Shown here: one piece after another, positions 26,492 to 33,876 of the stretch | Layout: each line of letters begins with the position of its first letter | Position numbering within the stretch: position 1 is the stretch's first letter | Assembly: GCF_013408565.1 (NCBI RefSeq) | Contig: NZ_JACBZX010000001.1 | Location: forward strand, 744,001 to 808,000 | Source: Janibacter alkaliphilus | GTDB taxonomy: Bacteria > Actinomycetota > Actinomycetes > Actinomycetales > Dermatophilaceae | Length of the DNA: 64,000 bases | Reading direction: 5' to 3' | The notes under the pieces: generated by a model | Told to the model about the DNA's origin: nothing | What the model saw: only the letters and a program-made list of their open reading frames with translations | Databases searched by the model: none | Position numbers and translations under genes: made by a program

Positions 26492-27220
26492 TCAGGCGGT
26501 GACCGGGCGCAGGTCCAGGCGACGACCGCCGACCCACCAGGCGGCGGCGTAGGACCCGATCAGGGCCGCCGACATCGCCACCCCGAACTGGATGAGGAAG
26601 GGGTTGCCCAGCGGGTCCCCCAGACGCTTGAGGACGACCCCCACCAGGCCGTCGAGGTTGGTCAGCACGTCCCACGAGTTGAAGCGCGGGAAGCGGCCCA
26701 GGTACACCCCGAGCGCGCTGAGCACCAGCGAGCTCACCGCGACCGCCCAGCCCGCGGCGACGCCGAGCCGCTCCTGGACCACGTGGTGGACGACGAGCAG
26801 CGAGGCGATCCCGAGCGCGAGGCCGGCGACCGCGAACGCACCGATGAGCGTCGCGTCGAACCACAGCGGCGCTCCGGGGATCGCGCCGAGGTGGATGAGG
26901 TCGGTGAGGATGTACGGCGCGTTCGGCAGGAAGAGCAGCCAGCCGACGCCGAGCCCCAGCAGCGCCCATCGGGAGCCGCCCCGGGCGTGCAGCAGGCCCA
27001 TCGCCACGGCGAGGACGAAGGGGACCCAGGCGAGGAAGAGGTTCCACGTGAGGAAGGAGAAGCTCGCCTCGCCGGTGCGGGACATCCGCACCCAGAGCAG
27101 GCCCGTGGCGAGCGCCGAGACGACGGTCATCGCGGCTGCCAGCGCGGCCAGCCGACGGACCGGCCGCCCGATCGGTCGGCGGGCGCGTGCCGGGCCGGTG
27201 GCGTGGGTGGTGCTGTCCAT
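26492..27220 (-). CDS. DUF1361 membrane protein
   Basis: 242 residues with about seven hydrophobic helices. Conserved DUF1361 pieces are visible: FLTWNLFLAWVPFVLA (about 55-70), FLPNAPYILTDLIHL (about 96-110) and FPRFNSWDVL (about 177-186). The function is unknown. RBS AAGGAGG precedes the ATG. Convergent with the DinB gene. Confidence 0.88.
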   Translation of the reverse strand: MDSTTHATGPARARRPIGRPVRRLAALAAAMTVVSALATGLLWVRMSRTGEASFSFLTWNLFLAWVPFVLAVAMGLLHARGGSRWALLGLGVGWLLFLPNAPYILTDLIHLGAIPGAPLWFDATLIGAFAVAGLALGIASLLVVHHVVQERLGVAAGWAVAVSSLVLSALGVYLGRFPRFNSWDVLTNLDGLVGVVLKRLGDPLGNPFLIQFGVAMSAALIGSYAAAWWVGGRRLDLRPVTA

Positions 27221-27343
27221 GGCGGCCTCCTTCGCGGGCGGGGCGTGCAGGTGCCCGCGTGTCGACCCACCACGCTAGGCCGCCCGCCTGGGACGGGCCT
27301 GTGAGCCGGGCAGCCGGACGGTGGGGTGGCAGGATCACTCGAC

Positions 27344-28333
27344 ATGAGCGACGACGGCGCCGACGACCTGACGCTGGAGCGGGCCGTCGACGAGCTCTAC
27401 GGGGCGCCGCTGCCCGACTTCGTCACCACCCGCACCCGGCTCGCCGCCCGGGCCAAGGAGCAGGGGGCGAGCGGGCTGGCGCGTGAGATCACCGCGCTGC
27501 GCAAGCCCACCGTCGTCGCCTGGCTGCTGAACCAGGTGACCCGGCGCGAACCCGAGGCGCTCGAGCTGGTGCAGCACGTGGGCCACCGGATGCGGGTGGC
27601 GACGGCCGCCGGGGACACCGAGGCGCTGCGTGGGCTGCGCGGCGAGCGCGAGGCGGCCATCATCGGCCTGGTGGCCGCGGTCGCCGATGTCGCCGAGGAC
27701 GACGGCCGCAGCCTCTCCGCCGGGGCGGAGGACGAGGTGCGATCCACCGTCGTGGCGGCGCTCGCCTCCGAGGAGAGCAGCGACGCGCTCGCATCCGGCG
27801 CGCTGCTGCGAGCGCTGAGCTATGCCGGCTTCGGCGAGGTCGAGCTGGACGACGCCGTCGCCGCCCGCCTGGATGGACGCACCCCCCGCGGACGAGCGCA
27901 CCCGTCCACCGGAGCCAGCCCGGGCAGACGCGCTCCCTCCCGCAGAAGCCCGAGCAGTTACGCCCCATCCCGCAAAAGCCCGGGCAGTTGCGCGCCCACG
28001 GGAGCTGGCCCGGGTGAAGGCGGAGACGGGGACCCGGCGGGGGATGAGCTGGCGACGGCGGACGGTGGGTCGACGACGGACGGCGCGGAGGCGCCGGACG
28101 GGGCCCTCGCCGAGCGCATCGACGCCGCGGAGCGGGAACGCGCCGCGGCCGGGCTGCGCCTGGAGGAGGCGCAGCAGGCGCACGACGCCGCCCGGCGACG
28201 CACCAAGGACCTGCGGGCCCTGCTCGCCAGCGCCCGCGACGCCGAGCAGGCGGCGCACGACGAGGCGGCCGCGGCCCGCCGGGCGCTGGACGAGGCCGAG
28301 GACGCCCTGGACGAGGCCCGGCGCGGCGACTGA
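27344..28333 (+). CDS. Hypothetical protein with helical N-terminus, repeat-derived linker and Ala-rich coiled coil
   Basis: 329 residues, no family I can name. Residues 1-180 look globular and helical (AVDELYGAPLPDFVTTRTRLAARAKEQG; ALRKPTVVAWLLNQVTRREPEALE). Residues about 195-225 (PSRRSPSSYAPSRKSPGSCAP) are encoded by copies of the CCCGGGCAGTTGCG intergenic repeat family carried in frame. Residues 245-329 are Ala/Glu/Arg-rich heptads, probably a coiled coil. Similar N-termini occur in uncharacterised actinobacterial proteins. ATG at 27344; no strong RBS. Its job is unknown. Confidence 0.78.
   Translation: MSDDGADDLTLERAVDELYGAPLPDFVTTRTRLAARAKEQGASGLAREITALRKPTVVAWLLNQVTRREPEALELVQHVGHRMRVATAAGDTEALRGLRGEREAAIIGLVAAVADVAEDDGRSLSAGAEDEVRSTVVAALASEESSDALASGALLRALSYAGFGEVELDDAVAARLDGRTPRGRAHPSTGASPGRRAPSRRSPSSYAPSRKSPGSCAPTGAGPGEGGDGDPAGDELATADGGSTTDGAEAPDGALAERIDAAERERAAAGLRLEEAQQAHDAARRRTKDLRALLASARDAEQAAHDEAAAARRALDEAEDALDEARRGD
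27926..28013. repeat. In-gene copies of the CCCGGGCAGTTGCG repeat family
   Basis: Three or four diverged units, the best being GCCCGGGCAGTTGCGCGCCC near 27977-27996 and GCCCGAGCAGTTACGCCCCA near 27948-27967, about 30 bp apart. They lie inside the coding frame of the preceding gene and encode a Ser/Pro/Arg-rich linker. Unit length of 30 bp keeps the frame. Confidence 0.75.
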
Positions 28334-28353
28334 CCCAGCGGTGCACCCGCGAG

Positions 28354-28382
28354 CCCGCCGTCCGCGACCCGACGATCGGCGG
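28354..28382. terminator. Candidate hairpin between convergent genes
   Basis: Arms CCCGCCG and CGGCGGG around a 15-base loop, between the coiled-coil protein gene and the convergent lipoprotein gene. There is no T-run, so this is a weak terminator call. Confidence 0.35.
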
Positions 28383-28432
28383 GTGACCTCCCAGAGCACC
28401 GGCCCGACGCCGTCAGCCAGCCCGCCTCATGG

Positions 28433-28843
28433 TCAGCGGGTGGCCTCCCACAGCGCCCGGCCGTTCGACACCCCCGGGTAGCCGAGCTCGCTGATCCGGG
28501 TGGCCGTCCCGGACGCGTCCCGGACGGACAGCTTCACCCGCACCCCGCTGGACTCCTCGCCCATGACGTCGGCGGCCCGACGCAGCGCCTCGTCGGTCAC
28601 CGTCTGCGTGTCCCCGTCGACCGTGAAGGCCCCCTGCAGCAGCGGCAGCCGGCTGCCCGTCCCGCTGTCCACGTCGTTGACGGTGAGATCGGCGGAGACG
28701 ACGCCGGGGGTCTGCTCGATCGCCGTGATCACCTCGGTGCGCCACGCGTCGCCCTCCGGCACCGCCTGGTCGTCGCCGCGACCGAAGAGCGAGCACGCGC
28801 TGAGCAGCGCGGAGCTCATGACGAGGACGAGGACGGCTCGCAT
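28433..28843 (-). CDS. Small lipoprotein, unknown function
   Basis: 136 residues. MRAVLVLVMSSALLSAC is a type II signal peptide with lipobox LSAC (Cys 17), so the mature protein is membrane-anchored outside. The rest (AIEQTPGVVSADLTVNDVDSGTG..., VKLSVRDASG) resembles a short alpha/beta fold repeated in envelope lipoproteins, but I cannot name a family. ATG 28843 is preferred over 28861 and 28897 because it begins the signal peptide directly. It follows the WXG100-hydrolase gene by 50 bp on the same strand and may belong to that cluster. Confidence 0.78.
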   Translation of the reverse strand: MRAVLVLVMSSALLSACSLFGRGDDQAVPEGDAWRTEVITAIEQTPGVVSADLTVNDVDSGTGSRLPLLQGAFTVDGDTQTVTDEALRRAADVMGEESSGVRVKLSVRDASGTATRISELGYPGVSNGRALWEATR

Positions 28844-28893
28844 GGCTCCAGTCAAGCGCATCACGGACCGCTGCACCGGCGGGCGTCCCCCGC

Positions 28894-30588
28894 TCACTCG
28901 CGAGCGGTGCCGTACTCGGTGATGTCCACCCGACCGGGGTCGTCGGTGAGGAAGACGTCGAGCCCCGGGTCGTCCGCGTAGTCCTGCAGCGCCGGGTTCC
29001 CGGCGGCCAGCTCGCGCTCGACCGAGAGGGCGTACTGGTCGTAGTGGTGGGCGTTCATGTCGTCGGGCACCCCGGAGGGCTCGACCCCTTCGCCCGGCTC
29101 CATCCGGACCTGGGTGACGTGCTCCCCGGAGCCGGCCAGCGACGGGTCCGGGTTCGGGATCGGCGTCGCCGGCAGCGGCACGCCGGGCAGCGGCCCGGGC
29201 AGCGGGACCACCACCGGCGGGCCGAGATAGGCGTCCCCGAGGTCGGCCTTCGGCACGAGGTCGTTGGTGTGCTCCAGCGCCAGGGTCTCCACCTCGGACG
29301 GGATCGTCCGGCCGTCGTTGGGCGAGCCCTGGGTGATCATGTGGGTGACGTTGTACTGGCCCATGAAGGCCTCGTCCTCGGTGAGCTCGGCGGTGACCAT
29401 CCCGCCCTGGCTGTGGCCCATGAGCATGACCGGGGCGTCCGGCGGGATGCCCGCCTCCTCCATCGCCGCCTCGACCGCCTCCATCGAGGCGCTCCGCTCC
29501 CCCGCCTGCAGCTCGAGGTTGGAGGTGTTGTCGAAGGCCTCGTCACCGCCGGTGACCGACCCCGGGAAGTTGAAGAGCCCGTTGGTGCCGGGCACGGTGA
29601 CGATGTAGGCCGAGCTGCCGTCGCCCTGGTCGACGGTCGTCACCCGGACGTGCCGGTTGTCCGCGTGCGGGTCGTCCTCGTCGTACTCGCCGCTGCGGTC
29701 CCGGTCGTAGGTGTCGCCCATGATGTCCATCAGCGCGTTGACGTCGGTGGGCACCCGGCCCCGGTCGTCAGCGCTGCTCGTCGGGACGTCGAGCTCGGAG
29801 ACGACGGTCCCGTCGCCGGAGTGCAGGATCTCGTGGTCCTCGCCGGTGACGACGTTCACCGCGGTGCCGTAGATCCGTCCACCGACCAGGGCGGCGCTGG
29901 CGACGACCTGGTCGAAGCGGGGCCAGGTCCCCTCGGTGAAGGGCTGGGAGAGCTGGTCGACGAGGTTGTCGATCGAGGGGCCGAGACGCTCCAGCCCGTC
30001 CAGGCCGGCCTCCCAGCGGGAGACGACCTCGTCCTCCCAGAAGTCGACGGCCGCGTCGCGGGCGTCGTCCGCCCGGTCACCCAGCCAGTCCCAGGCGTCC
30101 CCGGCGCCCTCGGTGATCCCCGACCACGCGTCGTCGGCCCGGTCGCCCAGCCAGTCCCAGGCGTCACCGGCGCCGTCGGTGAGCCCGTCCCAGGCGTCCT
30201 GCAGCTCGCCGAGCGGGTCCGGCAGGCTCCAGCCGCGCTCGGCCGTGGCGGTGGCCGTGACCGTGACACCGGCGAAGGGCTCCGCCCCGCTCCCCGAGGA
30301 ACCGCCGGAGCCGCCCGCTCCGTCCGAGGCGCTCTCCTGCGCGTCCGCCTGGCGCAGCAGCTCGGTCTGCGCCTCGCGCAGGGCCTGCGCCGCGGTCTCG
30401 AGCTGGCCGGCGCTGCGACCCCACCGGTCGGCGAAGACCTCGACGTCCGCGCCCTCCCAGGTGACGGCGAGCACGGACATGCTCGCGGTGCCGACGCCGC
30501 GCACCTCCCGCAGCTGCTCTCCGTTGCGGCCCAGCGAGTCGGCGATCTGGCGCACCCGGGCGACGTCCATCCCCTCGGCGAGGCTCAT
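28894..30588 (-). CDS. WXG100-like domain fused to an alpha/beta hydrolase (lipase-like)
   Basis: 564 residues. The first 95 form a helical hairpin with the W-x-G turn (LAVTWEGADVEVFADRW, Trp near 53), as in ESX/type VII substrates. A Ser/Gly linker is followed by tandem 22-residue repeats of DAWDWLGDRADDA (about 140-185). The C-terminal half is a hydrolase: nucleophile in MLMGHSQGGMV (about 387-397), acid in LEHTNDLVPKAD, His in MNAHHYDQY (about 514). ATG 30588 overlaps the stop of the upstream gene (ATGA). Likely a secreted or surface effector or lipase; secretion route is inferred, since no ESX machinery is in the window. Confidence 0.85.
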   Translation of the reverse strand: MSLAEGMDVARVRQIADSLGRNGEQLREVRGVGTASMSVLAVTWEGADVEVFADRWGRSAGQLETAAQALREAQTELLRQADAQESASDGAGGSGGSSGSGAEPFAGVTVTATATAERGWSLPDPLGELQDAWDGLTDGAGDAWDWLGDRADDAWSGITEGAGDAWDWLGDRADDARDAAVDFWEDEVVSRWEAGLDGLERLGPSIDNLVDQLSQPFTEGTWPRFDQVVASAALVGGRIYGTAVNVVTGEDHEILHSGDGTVVSELDVPTSSADDRGRVPTDVNALMDIMGDTYDRDRSGEYDEDDPHADNRHVRVTTVDQGDGSSAYIVTVPGTNGLFNFPGSVTGGDEAFDNTSNLELQAGERSASMEAVEAAMEEAGIPPDAPVMLMGHSQGGMVTAELTEDEAFMGQYNVTHMITQGSPNDGRTIPSEVETLALEHTNDLVPKADLGDAYLGPPVVVPLPGPLPGVPLPATPIPNPDPSLAGSGEHVTQVRMEPGEGVEPSGVPDDMNAHHYDQYALSVERELAAGNPALQDYADDPGLDVFLTDDPGRVDITEYGTARE

Positions 30589-31475
30589 GAGGCCGCCCTC
30601 CCGGCCCGGGCCCGCAGGTCGATCGCGCCGGTCGCCAGCCAGATCAGCTCGTCGGCGATCGTCCCGGCGGGCACGTCGACGACGCTGACCGCGCCGTCGG
30701 CGACCCGGATCTCCAGCAGGCCACCGTCGCGCTGCGCCGCCCAGTGCCGCTGGGTGACCGCCGCGGGCGCCTGCGGTCCGCGATCGACGTGCATGGTGAG
30801 GCTGACCTCGACGTCGCTGGCGGCGAGCTCGGCGAGGACCGCCTCGGGCATCTCCACCCGCGGCGGGGCGCCGGAGCCCCGGCGGTCCTGGACGATCCCG
30901 ACGGTCCGCTCGGTCAGGGCCGAGCGGCGGCTGCCGTCGGCGCGCACCGCCGGGCTCGGCGGGAGCAGCCGCTGCACCGCGGGCCACAGCGACCCGGGGT
31001 CGAAGACGGCGAGCTCGACCGCGTCCTCCACCGCCTCGACCTCGATCTCGGTCTCGGTCACCCGCAGCCGGCGCCGCTCGCTGATGCTCAGCGCGGCGCC
31101 CGGGGTGATGGTGACCGTGCTGCTCATCCCGGCCTGACCGGAGCGGGTGACCAGGCGGAGAGCGATCTCGCCGCGCGAGGCCTCGTCGAAGAGCGCGGCC
31201 CAGGGCGGGCTCAGCGCCCCCGGGGCGTCGGCGATCCCGGCCTCGACGAGCTCGGCCCAGGCGTCCTGCGAGTGCTTATCGTCCGCAGCCCCGGGGGTGT
31301 CTTCGACGCGCGGGCCGGCTGCGCCGTCCGACCGGCCGCTCTGGGCGGACCTGTCCTCGCGGGTGGTCGGATCGCGCTTGGTCGCGCTGCGGGTGGTCGC
31401 CGTGATGAGCTGCAGCGCGGCGGTGGACAGCCGGCGCGAGCGGAAGCGTGCGTCCGGTCCGGACAGCTGGGCCAT
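30585..31475 (-). CDS. Hypothetical protein, possible EspG-like partner
   Basis: 296 residues, soluble, no signal peptide or membrane segment. It lies immediately upstream of, and overlaps, the WXG100-hydrolase gene. Length, the mixed alpha/beta pattern (GEIALRLVTRSGQAGMSSTVTITPG; EVSLTMHVDRGPQ) and the position are like EspG chaperones of type VII secretion, but I see no sequence motif that proves it. RBS AAGGGG. A strong palindrome lies 73 bp upstream. Confidence 0.72.
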   Translation of the reverse strand: MAQLSGPDARFRSRRLSTAALQLITATTRSATKRDPTTREDRSAQSGRSDGAAGPRVEDTPGAADDKHSQDAWAELVEAGIADAPGALSPPWAALFDEASRGEIALRLVTRSGQAGMSSTVTITPGAALSISERRRLRVTETEIEVEAVEDAVELAVFDPGSLWPAVQRLLPPSPAVRADGSRRSALTERTVGIVQDRRGSGAPPRVEMPEAVLAELAASDVEVSLTMHVDRGPQAPAAVTQRHWAAQRDGGLLEIRVADGAVSVVDVPAGTIADELIWLATGAIDLRARAGRAAS

Positions 31476-31547
31476 GGTGTCCCCTTCGACGGTGTCCCTG
31501 GCGGGCGCTCGGTCCCGACGCTAGGGGGGTCGCCCCGTCGTGGGAAT

Positions 31548-31561
31548 GGGGAGCGCTCCCC
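31548..31561. promoter_or_regulatory. Palindrome GGGGAGCGCTCCCC, LacI/CebR-type operator
   Basis: Perfect 14-bp palindrome. Its inner 12 bp equal the core of the actinobacterial CebR operator TGGGAGCGCTCCCA. It lies just upstream of a possible minus-strand promoter (TTCCCA at 31545-31540, 17 bp, TAGCGT at 31522-31517) for the EspG-like gene. Confidence 0.55.
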
Positions 31562-31631
31562 GTTGACACCAGAACCGGCACCAGGGCACAGGCATCGCAC
31601 CAGCACCACGCCCGGGGCCCGGGCGAACGGC

Positions 31632-32126
31632 TCAGCTGCTCAGCAGCGCCGCCAGCGTCCCGCCGAGCTCGGTGGCGGCGGCCCGCTCCGCCTCCCCCAC
31701 CTCGCCCATCACTTCGAGCACGTCGGCGGCCTGCCGCCAGCCGAGCGCCTGCACGATCGAGGTCACAGAGCGGACCGCGCCGGTGGTGTCGTAGCGCCCG
31801 TGCACCCAGAGCCCGAAGGGGCGCTTCGCCGTCGGCGCCCCCTCGCCGTCCCCGGCGCCGCCGGAGTCGTCGAGCGCGCCGCCGACCTGGAGGAAGGTGG
31901 AGTCGAAGAAGTGCTTCAGCGCTCCGGACATGTAGCCGAAGTTCGCCGGCGTGCCCAGCAGGTAACCGTCGGCCTCGAGCACGTCCTCGGCGGTCGCCTC
32001 CAGCGCCGGGCGCACCACCACCTCGACCCCCTCGACGTCCGGGTGCCGGGCTCCCTCCAGCGCCGCCTCCAGCAGGGCGCCGGTCCCCTTCGTCGGGCTG
32101 TGGTGGACGAGAAGCAGACGTGCCAT
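31632..32126 (-). CDS. Flavodoxin-fold NAD(P)H-dependent oxidoreductase
   Basis: 164 residues of WrbA/flavodoxin type: LLLVHHSPTKGTGALLEAAL (residues 4-23) is the FMN phosphate loop, and YLLGTPANFGYMSGALKHFFDS (about 56-77) is the flavin-ring contact typical of NADPH-dependent FMN reductases. ATG 32126 preceded by GGGGGG; ATG 32135 is possible. Divergent from the Tad locus, 143 bp away. Probably a quinone or FMN reductase. Confidence 0.88.
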   Translation of the reverse strand: MARLLLVHHSPTKGTGALLEAALEGARHPDVEGVEVVVRPALEATAEDVLEADGYLLGTPANFGYMSGALKHFFDSTFLQVGGALDDSGGAGDGEGAPTAKRPFGLWVHGRYDTTGAVRSVTSIVQALGWRQAADVLEVMGEVGEAERAAATELGGTLAALLSS

Positions 32127-32172
32127 GCCCCCCATGGTGCCGTCTGGGGCACCTGCGCGCTGGTCAGGGATG

Positions 32173-32199
32173 TTGCCCGGCGCGGTTCTCCCCTACTCT
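32173..32199 (+). promoter_or_regulatory. Candidate promoter of the Tad assembly operon
   Basis: TTGCCC (32173-32178) and TACTCT (32194-32199), 15 bp apart, shorter than ideal. The downstream leader contains CGGGGGATG near 32215, also found in front of the pilin gene. Confidence 0.4.
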
Positions 32200-32269
32200 G
32201 TGCGCGGACACCGCCGGGGGATGCCCACAGGGGCTCACCCGTGCGACGACACGAGGAGAGCACCGAGCG

Positions 32270-33067
32270 ATGAGCGTCCCCCCACCCGACTCGCCGCCCG
32301 CCGCGACGGCGCAGGACGGTCAGCAGCCCGCCGACGGCCAGGGGGTGCCGGAGCCCCCGAAGCTGCGTCGCCGCCCGATGCTCATCGCACTCTCGGTGCT
32401 GCTCACCGCGCTCGGCGCGCTGCTCGGCGCCTGGGTGCTCACCGGGCTCTCCGGCACCGAGTCGTACATCGCGGTGCGCGAGGACGTCGAGCGCGGCCAG
32501 CAGATCGAGGCCAGCGACCTCGTCCAGACCCAGCTGCGCACCGACAGCGCCGTTCAGCCGGTGCCGTGGGACCTGCGGCGCAGCGTCATCGACGGCTACG
32601 CCGCGGTCGACCTCAGCGCCGGCGGCCTGGTCACCCCGGACAGCGTCACCAGCCAGTACGAGCCGGCCGAGGGGCAGAGCGTGGTCTCGCTCGCCCTGGA
32701 GCCCGGTCAGGTGCCGGCCGGCGAGCTGAAGGTGGGGGCGCCGGTCGAGGTCGTCATGCTGCCGGAGGAGGACATCGCGCAGACCAGCGACAACGAGCAG
32801 ACCTACCAGGGCAGCATCTTCGACGTGAGCACCGCCCGGGACGGCTCCACCCGGCTGGTGAGCGTGCGGGTCGACCAGGGGTCGGCCGGGAAGATCGTGC
32901 CCTACGCCGCCCGCCGCCAGGTGGCCCTCTTCCTCGTCTCGACGCAGAACGGCGACGGCACCTCGGCCCCGAGCGGCGACGCGGGCGACACCGGTGACAC
33001 GGGTCAGCCCACGACCGACCCCTCGGCCACGCCGAGCGCCACCCCCAGCGCCACGCCGAGCAGCTGA
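32270..33067 (+). CDS. CpaB/RcpC-like SAF-domain protein of the Tad pilus
   Basis: 265 residues: Pro-rich cytosolic tail (1-35), one membrane helix (PMLIALSVLLTALGALLGAWVL, about 36-57), then a SAF/CpaB domain (YIAVREDVERGQQIEASDLVQTQL; VSLALEPGQVPAGELKVGAPVEVVML), and a Thr/Ser/Pro-rich C-tail ending in PSATPSATPSATPSS-type repeats. In diderm bacteria CpaB (RcpC) helps the secretin; in this monoderm it probably links the machine to the wall. First gene of the Tad operon; its stop overlaps the next start by one base. RBS AGGAGAG. Confidence 0.85.
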   Translation: MSVPPPDSPPAATAQDGQQPADGQGVPEPPKLRRRPMLIALSVLLTALGALLGAWVLTGLSGTESYIAVREDVERGQQIEASDLVQTQLRTDSAVQPVPWDLRRSVIDGYAAVDLSAGGLVTPDSVTSQYEPAEGQSVVSLALEPGQVPAGELKVGAPVEVVMLPEEDIAQTSDNEQTYQGSIFDVSTARDGSTRLVSVRVDQGSAGKIVPYAARRQVALFLVSTQNGDGTSAPSGDAGDTGDTGQPTTDPSATPSATPSATPSS

Positions 33068-33876
33068 TGGCGGTCATCACGCTCTTCAGCGCGGCCGGCT
33101 CGCCCGGGGTCACCGTCTCGGCGCTCGGCATGGCGCTGGCCTGGCAGCGCTCGCTCATGCTCGTCGACGCCGACCCCTCGGGCGCCTCGGCCATCCCGGC
33201 CGGCTACCTGCAGGGTCAGACCTCGCACGACCGGGGGCTGCTCGACCTGGCCGTGGCCAACCGGATGGGCGACCTCAGCTCGGCCATCGCCACCGTGTCG
33301 ATGACCCTGCCCGGCTCCCGGGTCGCCTTCGTCCCCGGGGTGCGCTCGCACCAGCAGGCCGCCTCGGTGACCACCCTCTGGGAGCCGCTCGGCGGGGTGC
33401 TGCGCGGCATGGAGCAGCGTGGCGCCGACGTCATCGTCGACGCCGGCCGGATCGGCCTGGAGCACGCCCCGCAGCCGCTGGTCACCTCCGCCGACCTGGC
33501 CCTGCTCGTGGTCCGCAGCGACCTGCCCGCCGCCGCCGGCGCCCGCTCCTGGGCGCAGGCGATGAAGGAGAAGTTCCTCGGCTTCGGCACCGAGCACCAG
33601 CTCGGCCTGCTCGTCGTCGGCCCCGGACGCCCCTACGGCTCCCGCGAGCTGCGCTCGGTGCTCGGGCTGCCGGTCATCGCCGAGCTGCCCTGGGACCCCG
33701 AGACCGCGTCGGTCCTGCACGCAGGCACCGCGCCGCGGAAGAACTTCGACGGCTCCCCGCTCAACCGCGCGCTGCGCACCGCGGTGAGCACCACGCAGAG
33801 CCTCATCGCCGCCAACCGCCAGCGTCTCGGCGAGCGCACCCAGCAGCCGAACCGGGAGGACGTCCGTCATGGCTGA
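33067..33876 (+). CDS. tadZ: TadZ/CpaE-like ParA-type ATPase, degenerate P-loop
   Basis: 269 residues with the MinD/ParA fold: FSAAGSPGVTVSALGMALAW (7-26), LMLVDADPSG (30-39), VIVDAGR. The deviant Walker A motif KGGxGK[ST] is replaced by AGSPGVTVS, lacking both lysines, so ATP hydrolysis is doubtful. TadZ localises the Tad apparatus, and several TadZ proteins are known to have atypical P-loops. Overlaps the upstream gene by 1 bp and tadA by 8 bp, so the operon is tightly coupled. Confidence 0.85.
   Translation: MAVITLFSAAGSPGVTVSALGMALAWQRSLMLVDADPSGASAIPAGYLQGQTSHDRGLLDLAVANRMGDLSSAIATVSMTLPGSRVAFVPGVRSHQQAASVTTLWEPLGGVLRGMEQRGADVIVDAGRIGLEHAPQPLVTSADLALLVVRSDLPAAAGARSWAQAMKEKFLGFGTEHQLGLLVVGPGRPYGSRELRSVLGLPVIAELPWDPETASVLHAGTAPRKNFDGSPLNRALRTAVSTTQSLIAANRQRLGERTQQPNREDVRHG

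Noticed and set aside
30589..30987. N-terminal extension of the WXG100-hydrolase in the same frame
   Set aside because: It lies inside the EspG-like gene in another frame; the ATGA overlap at 30588 is the natural start.
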